The position numbers and the translations under genes are program-made. DNA of 64,000 bases. Origin: Candidatus Fermentibacterota bacterium. GTDB lineage: Bacteria; Fermentibacterota; Fermentibacteria; Fermentibacterales; Fermentibacteraceae. The first letter of the stretch is position 1, and every line of letters starts with the position of its first letter. The stretch covers positions 1 through 64,000 of the forward strand of contig PDSZ01000016.1 of the NCBI GenBank assembly GCA_002748705.1, read 5' to 3'. The notes below the pieces were generated by a model, which did not search any database, had not been told where the DNA came from, and was given only the letters and a program-made list of their open reading frames with translations. This document shows, piece after piece, positions 57,322 through 64,000 of the stretch.

Positions 57322-58700
57322 TTTAACGCTTCTCTGTAGACCTGAAGATATGAAGCTGTTCTGCTATTCCATGAAAAATCCTTTTCCATGCATCTGCGCC
57401 TGAGCCAGGCCCAGCTCCTTTTGTTAATCCATGCTTTCCTGAGCCTCAGAAGAGCCTCTCTGAACTTATCCGCACCTCCTGTGAATGTGAAGCCTGTCTG
57501 GTCGGTAACGGTATTTGCAAGACCTCCCACTTTTCGCACCAGAGGAACTGAACCGTAACGCATAGCCATCATCTGGCCAAGTCCGCATGGTTCAAAAGCT
57601 GAGGGCATGAGAAAACCGTCTGATCCGGCAAAAATGAGCCTGGCCAGCCTGTCATCATAATCTATTATTGCCGAAATCCTTCCTGAATAGTTTTCAGAAG
57701 CCTCAAGAAGACCTTTTTCAGCCCACTTTTCACCGGTGCCAAGGACCACCAGCGACATTCCTTTCTCCACCATCCACTCCAGAGAATCCAGAACAAGATC
57801 TATACCCTTCTGGGGAGTAAGCCTGCTTACCATTCCAAGAACCGGACCGGTGGAGTTGAGGCCTGATTTCTTCATCAGAACCCTTCGGCACTTCACTCTG
57901 CCCTTCATGTCACCTGGGCTGTATGTGGCAGGAAGGGACTTGTCCTGTGCCGGATCCCTGGATACTGTGTCTATACCGTTTAGTATTCCTCTCAGTCTGC
58001 CGGAAATACTTCTGAGAACTCCGTCAAGGGAAAAACCGTATTCAGGTGTAAGTATCTCCTTTGCGTATTCCGGGCTCACTGTGGTTACCATATCCGAAAA
58101 AAGAATGCCGCCTTTCATACAGTTCCAGTCACTCCAGAACTCAAGAGCGTCCATGGTATAGAGAGTTTCCGGAAGCCCGGCAACATGATATGAATCCCTG
58201 CCGAATCTGCCCTGAAACTTGAGATTGTGTATTGTGAATACTGTCGCAACATCCCCGTGAGCGCAGTAAACAGGAATCAGACCGGTCTGCCAGTCGTGAC
58301 AGTGGAGAACATCCGGCATGAAACCGGTAACACTGCCGACAGAACATACAGCTCTTGAAAAGAAAGAATAGCGTGCAGCATTGTCTTCCCATGGGGTGTC
58401 AGGTGAGGGACCGTATATGCCGTCTCTGTTAAAAAATTCGTTTTTCGCTATGAGAAAAACAGTAAGGCCGTTTCTGACCACAGATCCAACACCGAACTCT
58501 TCTTCCAGAAAAGTTCGCCCTGAACCGTGCCACTTAATATCGGTACACTTCTCTCTGACAGAGGAGTAAAGGGGCATAACCACAGCTGCCTCCACACCGG
58601 ATAAACGATTAAGAGCCCCTGGAAGCGCTGCTGAAACTGAACTTAATCCCCCTGTGCTGACAAGGGGATACACCTCTGAAGCAGCATGAAGAACCTTCAT
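57306..58700 (-). CDS. glgA: GlgA-like glycogen/starch synthase (GT5)
   Basis: 464 aa from ATG 58700, with AAGGATGG upstream and an ATGA overlap with the dedA-like stop. GT5 features: SEVYPLVSTGGLSSV at the N-terminus, HCHDWQTGLIPVY, NGIDTVSRDP, GMVSRLTPQKGIDLVL and MPSAFEPCGLGQMMAMRYGSVPLV. The usual KTGGL lysine that contacts ADP-glucose is replaced: the motif here reads STGGL. It transfers glucose to alpha-1,4-glucan if the family function holds, but donor specificity could differ. No other glg gene is nearby. Confidence 0.85.
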   Translation of the reverse strand: MKVLHAASEVYPLVSTGGLSSVSAALPGALNRLSGVEAAVVMPLYSSVREKCTDIKWHGSGRTFLEEEFGVGSVVRNGLTVFLIAKNEFFNRDGIYGPSPDTPWEDNAARYSFFSRAVCSVGSVTGFMPDVLHCHDWQTGLIPVYCAHGDVATVFTIHNLKFQGRFGRDSYHVAGLPETLYTMDALEFWSDWNCMKGGILFSDMVTTVSPEYAKEILTPEYGFSLDGVLRSISGRLRGILNGIDTVSRDPAQDKSLPATYSPGDMKGRVKCRRVLMKKSGLNSTGPVLGMVSRLTPQKGIDLVLDSLEWMVEKGMSLVVLGTGEKWAEKGLLEASENYSGRISAIIDYDDRLARLIFAGSDGFLMPSAFEPCGLGQMMAMRYGSVPLVRKVGGLANTVTDQTGFTFTGGADKFREALLRLRKAWINKRSWAWLRRRCMEKDFSWNSRTASYLQVYREALKWRSN

Positions 58701-59308
58701 CGTTCCATCCTTCTCATCTTGTAGAGAAACACTACAGCACCTGATATTACTGTTAGAGCAATTATAGCCCACAGTATCTCTGTAAAACCTGACATGAACT
58801 CCTCTGCCCCATCCAGAGTTGAACCGGCAAAGTATCCTGCTGCTGTGAGAATACCATACCACAATGCCGCACTGCTTCCTGCACAAAAAATTACCCTGTT
58901 GCGACTTATTCCTGAAGAGGAAGCTGCAATAATCAGCAGGGATCGTATTCCGGGAATAAACCTGCTCGCGACAAGTATCCATACTCCCTTTGAAGCAATG
59001 GCTGCTCTGGCCTTTTTCAGCCCATTCCTGCCTGATGTGCCTATTACCAGCTTTTCAAGTTTTTCCAGCCCCTGGCTTCTTCCTATCCGGTCAAGCACAA
59101 TTGTAGACACAAGGCAGCCTGCGAGGCCTGAGGACAACATGAGCCACCAGGGCATTCCGCTTCTCCAGGCCAGTCCAGCCAGGGCAACAAAAACCACATC
59201 TCCCGGAAAAGGAGGAAAGAGGGTTTCAATAAGAGAAGTCAGCCCGAGAAAGAGAGGATGCCACACCTCTGCTGCACTGCTGAGTAAAGCCCAGAGATTT
59301 TCAACCAT
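58697..59308 (-). CDS. DedA-family (SNARE-associated) membrane protein
   Basis: 203 aa. Typical DedA layout: IETLFPPFPGDVVFVALAGLAW near the N-terminus (the family's E--FP-PG-- motif), a long cytoplasmic loop, then VASRFIPGIRSLLIIAASSSG (the F-R-PG-R motif), and three more transmembrane segments. DedA proteins move undecaprenyl phosphate or phospholipids across the inner membrane. Start inside the ispDF stop (TGATG). Confidence 0.9.
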   Translation of the reverse strand: MVENLWALLSSAAEVWHPLFLGLTSLIETLFPPFPGDVVFVALAGLAWRSGMPWWLMLSSGLAGCLVSTIVLDRIGRSQGLEKLEKLVIGTSGRNGLKKARAAIASKGVWILVASRFIPGIRSLLIIAASSSGISRNRVIFCAGSSAALWYGILTAAGYFAGSTLDGAEEFMSGFTEILWAIIALTVISGAVVFLYKMRRMER

Positions 59309-60453
59309 CAGCAGGGCGCTCTCATGGTTACAATGGCCAGACAGCCAAGACCCTCACCTCTTCCGAGGTCACCTAGTGAGTTGGTTGTTGTTCCCTTTAT
59401 CCAAAGCTTCTCCGGCTCTATTCTCAATATATCTGAAAGCCGTTTGATGAAACGATCACGGAGGAAAGACACTTTGGGCCTCTCACCGATAAGGGTCACA
59501 TCCAGATTCTCAATCTCAAAGCCATTTTCCCGAACTATCTCCATTGACTTTTCAAGGAGTATGGCACTGTCTGCGTTCTTCCACCGGCTTTCTCCAGGGG
59601 GAAAGTGAGTACCGATGTCGCCTGCTCTGGATGCTGCAAGTACCGCATCTGCAACTGCGTGAAGAACAACATCACCATCTGAGTGCCCCAGAAGCCCTCC
59701 GGAATCTGCCAGTCTGCATCCACAGACCACCAGAGGTTTATCCATGCCGAAACGGTGAAAGTCAAGGCCTGCGGCAGAAACGGTCATGCCTCTGTTCATT
59801 AGTTTCTTCAGCATTGCCAGATCCTCTCCGGTGGTTACCTTAAGGTTCATTTTCTCACCGTCCACTGTCTCAACAGTATAACCGGCACTCTCCATGGCAG
59901 AGGCCTCATCGGTTATGTCAGAGGATTTCTCCAGTACCTTTATCAGCTTTTCTGTTCTGAACCCCTGAGGTGTCTGAGCAAGGCGCAGAACAGATCTGTC
60001 CACAGTTGCATCAACTTTAGAACCCTGAACTCTTTTCACTGTATCACTTACAGGAATACAGGGAACACAGCAACCGGATTTCAGCGTGCCTTTCATGACC
60101 CTTTTAACAAGATCAACTGTCACAGCAGGCCTTGCTCCATCGTGAACAAGCACAAAGGAAGCTCCCTTCTCTGCTGCTGCACTGACTCCGTTAAGCACTG
60201 AATCCTGTCTTCTCCGGCCTCCTGTTACAGCAATAACACCATCAGGGACATTCCATATTCCCCTTTCAACGGTACCGGCAGGTAAAACCACTATCACTGT
60301 ATCAACAATGCCCCTGAAAACATCCACAGAATGATCCAGTACCTTTCGGCCTGCAAGGGGAAGGAACTGCTTGGGCAGGTCACCGCCGAACCTGGTTCCG
60401 GAACCTCCTGCAACAATGACAGCGGCGAAACCGGTACGATCAGTCGGTGTCAT
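59308..60453 (-). CDS. ispDF: bifunctional IspD/IspF enzyme of the MEP pathway
   Basis: 381 aa. The N-terminal IspD part couples CTP to methylerythritol phosphate: AAVIVAGGSGTRFGGDLPKQFLPL, GGRRRQDSVLNGV, VHDGARP and TPQGFRTE. The C-terminal IspF part forms the cyclodiphosphate: AAGLDFHRF (metal ligands D-X-H), GLLGHSDGDVVLHAVADA, GDIGTHFPPG, and ERPKV before the end. IspE is absent here. ATG 60453, giving a 14-bp overlap with the yacL-like gene, fits the family N-terminus; an upstream in-frame start at 60528 would add unconserved residues. Confidence 0.95.
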   Translation of the reverse strand: MTPTDRTGFAAVIVAGGSGTRFGGDLPKQFLPLAGRKVLDHSVDVFRGIVDTVIVVLPAGTVERGIWNVPDGVIAVTGGRRRQDSVLNGVSAAAEKGASFVLVHDGARPAVTVDLVKRVMKGTLKSGCCVPCIPVSDTVKRVQGSKVDATVDRSVLRLAQTPQGFRTEKLIKVLEKSSDITDEASAMESAGYTVETVDGEKMNLKVTTGEDLAMLKKLMNRGMTVSAAGLDFHRFGMDKPLVVCGCRLADSGGLLGHSDGDVVLHAVADAVLAASRAGDIGTHFPPGESRWKNADSAILLEKSMEIVRENGFEIENLDVTLIGERPKVSFLRDRFIKRLSDILRIEPEKLWIKGTTTNSLGDLGRGEGLGCLAIVTMRAPC

Positions 60454-61450
60454 TCCCGTTGTTCTCATCCTGAGCCAATCGGCTGAACACCATGGTTCCG
60501 CCGCTGGCTCTGAAAGTGGTGTGGGCACAGACCTGCACCTCTTTGTCTATCATTGCGCCTGCTTCGTCCACAACCACCATTGTTCCGTCTGAGAGAAAGC
60601 CCACTCCCTGAGAAGCTGTTCTGCCCTTTTTCTGAACCTTGACTGTTACCACATCTCCAGGAAGCACAACTTTTCTTGAAGCAGGGCCGACATCATCAAG
60701 GTTGATAACCTGTATCCCCTCTCTTGAGGCAACATCGCACATCTCGGTATCTGCAGAGAGAAGGGTTACGCTTTCCCTGCGAAGCCATTCCAGAATACGG
60801 TTTTTCTCCCTCTCTCCGTCACCGAAGTCCCTGTATTCAACAAGTCCTCCTGCTTTTCCCACTGCCTCTTCCAGTCTTTCAATTGTTTCAGTAGCCCTTC
60901 TTGCCCGGCCTCTTTTAACAATGTTTCTGCCCTTCTGCATCTGGGCGATGGAAGATTTCACAGAAGACGGAATAATGAACGGCCCTGGGAGCAGCCCTGC
61001 CAGGGTAAGATCGGCAATCCTTCCGTCTACCGCTGCAGAGAGATCTACAAGAACAGGCATGTTCCAACGGACCTTGTCCTTCTCCTCCAGTGTTATAAGC
61101 TCAAGCCGGCTTCCCTTGCGCAGAGCAACAATTGCAAAAACATAGGCCAGGGCAACAGGAATAAGAACAAGCAGGTCAGACCAGGCCTGACGGTTCTCGC
61201 TTTTTATTCCAATGTTAAGTACCAGAATGATAAGAATACCTGCTATGAGCCCTGCTGTGGCTCCTGCTGTTATGTAGATAATCCTGTCTGCTGAGATTTT
61301 TACCAGAAGCTGCTCCAGTACCGCAGCGGCAATACCGATTGCCAGCCCGATAAACCCCATCATAAGACTTCCTGATGCAAGGGTGCCTGCAAGGCCGAGG
61401 GCGAGAATGAAAATAATTCGCACTTCCCAGCCTTTCATTAACTTAGCCAT
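60440..61450 (-). CDS. yacL: YacL-like PIN/TRAM membrane protein
   Basis: 336 aa. Four N-terminal transmembrane segments (VRIIFILALGLAGTLASGSLMMGFIGLAIGIAAAVLEQ and two more to about residue 110). A PIN-type nuclease domain follows (VLVDLSAAVDGRIADL, IIPSSV, LLSADTEMCDVASREGIQVINL), then a C-terminal TRAM RNA-binding domain (VTVKVQKKGRTASQGVGFLSDGTMVVVDEAG). The VLVDLSAAVDGRI motif with two Asp is diagnostic of YacL/PilT-like proteins. It neighbours radA and ispD as in many bacteria. Confidence 0.92.
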   Translation of the reverse strand: MAKLMKGWEVRIIFILALGLAGTLASGSLMMGFIGLAIGIAAAVLEQLLVKISADRIIYITAGATAGLIAGILIILVLNIGIKSENRQAWSDLLVLIPVALAYVFAIVALRKGSRLELITLEEKDKVRWNMPVLVDLSAAVDGRIADLTLAGLLPGPFIIPSSVKSSIAQMQKGRNIVKRGRARRATETIERLEEAVGKAGGLVEYRDFGDGEREKNRILEWLRRESVTLLSADTEMCDVASREGIQVINLDDVGPASRKVVLPGDVVTVKVQKKGRTASQGVGFLSDGTMVVVDEAGAMIDKEVQVCAHTTFRASGGTMVFSRLAQDENNGNDTD

Positions 61451-62829
61451 TCTCCTCCTTTTTCAGACAGAAGCCCCGCAATGGCAGCGGAAAGTGAATC
61501 AAATTCCATTTCGGCTTTTGTCTTCCGTTGTTTCTGCCTGGAACAGGCAAGGGCCTTGAATCCCAGATTACCTGTTTCAGCAGATCTTCTCTCTATGGCA
61601 TGAACAGGTCGAAGTTCGCCTCCAAGGCCAACTTCTCCGCAAACTGCGATACTGTCCTTCATTACTCTGTCCAGTCTGGCAGAGGCAATTGCCATACATA
61701 CTGCCAGATCAGCCCCTGTATCCGATACAGAAAAACCTCCGGCCACATTAACGAATACATCCCAGTTCCCCAGTTCAATGCCGCATCTTTTCTCAAGTAC
61801 AGCTATCAGCATTGCCAGTCTTCCTGAGTCAAACCCGTTGGACTTCCGCTGTGGAAAACCATAGCTGGTCTGGCAGGCCAGAGCCTGCACCTCAACAAGA
61901 AAAGGTCTTGTGCCTTCCACAACAGCAGCAACTGCAGAGCCTGTTACCGGATTTTCCTCATCTCTTCTGAGAAAATATCCTGAAGCATCTGAAACCTCTG
62001 AAAGCCCTGAATTATCCATCTCAAAAACGCCAAGCTCATTAACTGAACCGAACCTGTTCTTGGAAGCCCTGAGAAGTCTGTATCTGTGGAATGAATCCCC
62101 CTCAAAGCTTATCACTGCGTCCACAAGGTGCTCAAGAACCCTCGGCCCTGCCAGAGTACCGTCTTTGGTAACATGGCCTATTGTGAAAACAGTAAGCCCT
62201 GCAGGTTTGGCGGAAGAGGCCAGAGCCGCAGCGCACTCTCTGACCTGGGAGACTGATCCAGGTGCACTGGAAAGAGACTCTGAGCGAAGTGTCTGTATGG
62301 AATCAACCACAAGTATATCGTATTTCCCTGATGCAAGGTTCTCTTCAACAGCCTCCAGTTCCGATGTTGGAAGAAGCATCAGATTTTCTGATGGCTCTCC
62401 TACTCTGAAAGCCCTGCTGGCAACCTGTTCAGCAGACTCCTCCCCTGACGCGTATAGTACCTTGAGCCCTGAAGCGGCCATTCGAATGGCAGACTGCAGC
62501 ATGAGTGTGCTTTTGCCTATTCCTGGCTCACCGCCCAGCAGTATCATTGATCCGGGAAAAGCCCCTCCCCCAAGCACCCTGTCAAACTCTGCAGAACCGG
62601 TGGATATACGCTTTCTGTCCTTTTTTCCCACCTTTTGCACTGGAACCGCTTTCGGCCTTTTTACAGCACCTGTTCGCCCTCTGAATGAAGAGTCTGCAAC
62701 AGGTTCCTCTGCCATTGTGTTCCATGCGCCGCAGTGGGGACATCTGCCGGCCCAGACAGGGGATTCTCCTCCGCACTCAGTACAGAAAAATGCTGTTTTG
62801 CGCCTGCGGCCTCCGGATGATGCTGCCAT
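61438..62829 (-). CDS. radA: DNA repair protein RadA
   Basis: 463 aa. N-terminal zinc finger (FCTECGG, then CPHCGAW), RecA-like ATPase with Walker A GGEPGIGKST and Walker B-like DILVVDSIQTL, the RadA-specific RASKNRFGS motif, and a C-terminal Lon-like domain (FVNVAGGFSVSDTGADLAVCMAIASA). RadA is a helicase that extends strand exchange during recombination. It overlaps the yacL-like gene by 13 bp and follows dnaB by 2 bp. Confidence 0.96.
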   Translation of the reverse strand: MAASSGGRRRKTAFFCTECGGESPVWAGRCPHCGAWNTMAEEPVADSSFRGRTGAVKRPKAVPVQKVGKKDRKRISTGSAEFDRVLGGGAFPGSMILLGGEPGIGKSTLMLQSAIRMAASGLKVLYASGEESAEQVASRAFRVGEPSENLMLLPTSELEAVEENLASGKYDILVVDSIQTLRSESLSSAPGSVSQVRECAAALASSAKPAGLTVFTIGHVTKDGTLAGPRVLEHLVDAVISFEGDSFHRYRLLRASKNRFGSVNELGVFEMDNSGLSEVSDASGYFLRRDEENPVTGSAVAAVVEGTRPFLVEVQALACQTSYGFPQRKSNGFDSGRLAMLIAVLEKRCGIELGNWDVFVNVAGGFSVSDTGADLAVCMAIASARLDRVMKDSIAVCGEVGLGGELRPVHAIERRSAETGNLGFKALACSRQKQRKTKAEMEFDSLSAAIAGLLSEKGGEWLS

Positions 62830-62831
62830 AA

Positions 62832-64000
62832 CTATGAGTTGTAGCTGTCATCAGGGTAAAAAGTAGTGGTGACTGCGTTGAAAATCAGATTTATTTCGCC
62901 TCTCTGCCCTTTTCTCTGCTTGGCTATCTTCAGGAGTATGTTTCTGAGCCCGCTTTTTGTATTTGGCTCCTCATCACCTGAATCAGCCTTATCGTCATGG
63001 AGGAAAATCACCATATCAGCATCCTGTTCTATTGCCCCTGAATCCCTCAGATCACTGAGCCTGGGAGGCCCTTCTCTTTTGGCGGCTCCTCTGCTCAACT
63101 GGGAAAGAACCACCACAGGCACATTCAGGTCTTTGGCCAGAGACTTCAGGTCAGCAGAGTTCTTTGCCACTCTCAACTGGTTGTTCTCAATCTCTTCAGC
63201 ACCGTGCATCAACTGAAGGTAATCTACAAAAATAGCGGCTATTCTCTTCTTTTCCCTCTGGGCAAGTCTTCTTGCCTTGGCTCTTATCTCAGCTGAAGAG
63301 ATAGCAGGGGTATCGTTGATAAAAATGGGAAGTGTCTTGAGCCGTTCTGCAGCATTTCGAAGATCATCCATGTGTTTATCGCTGAGAGTTCCGTCTATGA
63401 CAGGCTGAGTGCCTATTCCTGCCATTGAGGAAACCAGTCTCTGGGCCAGCTGCAAGCCGGTCATTTCCAGACTGAAGAAAACAACAGCTCCTCTCTCCTG
63501 CTCCGCCATGTGTCTGGCCATATTCATGGCAAGACTGGTCTTACCCACACCGGGACGAGCTGCGATGACATTCATTTCACCGCCATGAAAACCTGTTGTC
63601 ATTCTGTCAAGGGGATCAAGACCTGTTGAAATGCCGGTAACACCTCCTTTGGAATCCCTCATGGTTATAAACTCGTCCATTACACCCTGGCTAAGGTCGG
63701 CTACTTTTATGAAATCCTGAGTATTAGCCGAGGTTCCGATGTCCAGTATTTTCTGACTCACTTCATCAAGCAGCTCTGCAGCCTTGATGCCGGTTGAGTA
63801 AACCTTGTCAATACCGCCTGATGCCACTGAAAGAAACTCACGAAGGAGGGCACAGTCCTTTACTATACGGCAATAGCTCAGCACATTGGAAAGGTATACC
63901 ACATCATCGGTAAGGGCCACTACATACTGCAGGCCACCTGCCTTCTCCAGGTTGTCGGTTCTGGTCAATTCGTTGTCTACTGTTACATAGTCAACAGGTT
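62832..64000 (-). CDS. dnaB: replicative DNA helicase DnaB, 5' end outside the window
   Basis: Partial, 389 codons. The frame continues to the window edge without a stop (PVDYVTVDNELTRTDNLEKAGG), as expected for the N-terminal domain of DnaB. The RecA-like helicase domain is complete: GFHGGEMNVIAARPGVGKTSLAMNMARH, FFSLEM, AIFVDYLQLMHG, VVVLSQLSRGAAKR, RLSDLRDSGAIEQDADMVIFLHDD and KQRKGQRGEINLIF. It unwinds DNA at the replication fork. No intein is visible at the common insertion sites. Confidence 0.96.
   Translation of the reverse strand, partial: PVDYVTVDNELTRTDNLEKAGGLQYVVALTDDVVYLSNVLSYCRIVKDCALLREFLSVASGGIDKVYSTGIKAAELLDEVSQKILDIGTSANTQDFIKVADLSQGVMDEFITMRDSKGGVTGISTGLDPLDRMTTGFHGGEMNVIAARPGVGKTSLAMNMARHMAEQERGAVVFFSLEMTGLQLAQRLVSSMAGIGTQPVIDGTLSDKHMDDLRNAAERLKTLPIFINDTPAISSAEIRAKARRLAQREKKRIAAIFVDYLQLMHGAEEIENNQLRVAKNSADLKSLAKDLNVPVVVLSQLSRGAAKREGPPRLSDLRDSGAIEQDADMVIFLHDDKADSGDEEPNTKSGLRNILLKIAKQRKGQRGEINLIFNAVTTTFYPDDSYNS

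Overview
This window looks like a chromosomal segment of an uncultured Gram-negative bacterium from the Fibrobacterota-Chlorobiota-Bacteroidota (FCB) neighbourhood. The signs are a gingipain-type C25 protease with a Por/T9SS-like C-terminal sorting domain, more secreted proteins with similar C-termini, Omp85 (TamA) and TamB envelope proteins, a TolC-type channel and several lipoproteins. The style resembles candidate phyla such as Fermentibacterota/Aegiribacteria, but that placement is inference; the 16S gene at 12301-13870 would settle it. UGA is an ordinary stop codon, and most genes have Shine-Dalgarno sites of the AGGAGG type.

Layout. 1-8490 is an accessory, partly decayed region. It holds the 3' part of an IS1380 transposase, a large gene-poor stretch with a 36-bp direct repeat, two propeller-like lipoproteins next to a beheaded SPASM maturase, an XRE/membrane-protein pair followed by a truncated lipoprotein, an ArsR-family cassette (regulator, small membrane protein, methyltransferase) and an IS21-like remnant. 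8628-14309 is a complete rRNA operon on the minus strand (16S, tRNA-Ile, tRNA-Ala, 23S, 5S, terminator) driven by two near-identical tandem promoters. 14767-16810 is a small gene pair split by an IS630 element that landed inside a 37-bp tandem repeat. 16818-24208 holds a PAP2-hydrolase fusion, an unusual radical SAM protein and a birA-phoH2-SGNH-DUF389 operon. 24288-25201 has tRNA-Lys, tRNA-Glu and a BrnT/BrnA toxin-antitoxin pair.

25647-47360 is mostly envelope and secretion. Two complete tamA-tamB operons (25647-31155 and 41858-47360) flank a decayed MNT/HEPN toxin-antitoxin locus, a GNAT gene with an in-frame stop, a secreted endonuclease I, a DUF4097/DUF2089/YvlB-like operon, an AlbA_2 protein, a secreted YQAD-repeat protein and the C25 protease. 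47403-48919 is a ThiD-Nudix fusion followed by a tiny four-knuckle zinc protein. 48965-64000 is a long, tightly overlapping minus-strand housekeeping run: dnaB (cut by the window end), radA, yacL-like, ispDF, dedA-like, glgA-like, a Yip1-like membrane protein, tolC-like, a large secreted protein, a fused MFS/spermidine-synthase-like protein and fabD, closed by a hairpin terminator.

Most interesting for follow-up: the duplicated TamAB systems with near-identical C-termini, the secreted YQAD-repeat protein overlapping an AlbA_2 gene, the ThiD-zinc ribbon-Nudix fusion, the CX4CX2C radical SAM protein, the GlgA homologue lacking the ADP-glucose lysine, and promoter/operator/start overlaps implying leaderless mRNAs for arsR and brnT.
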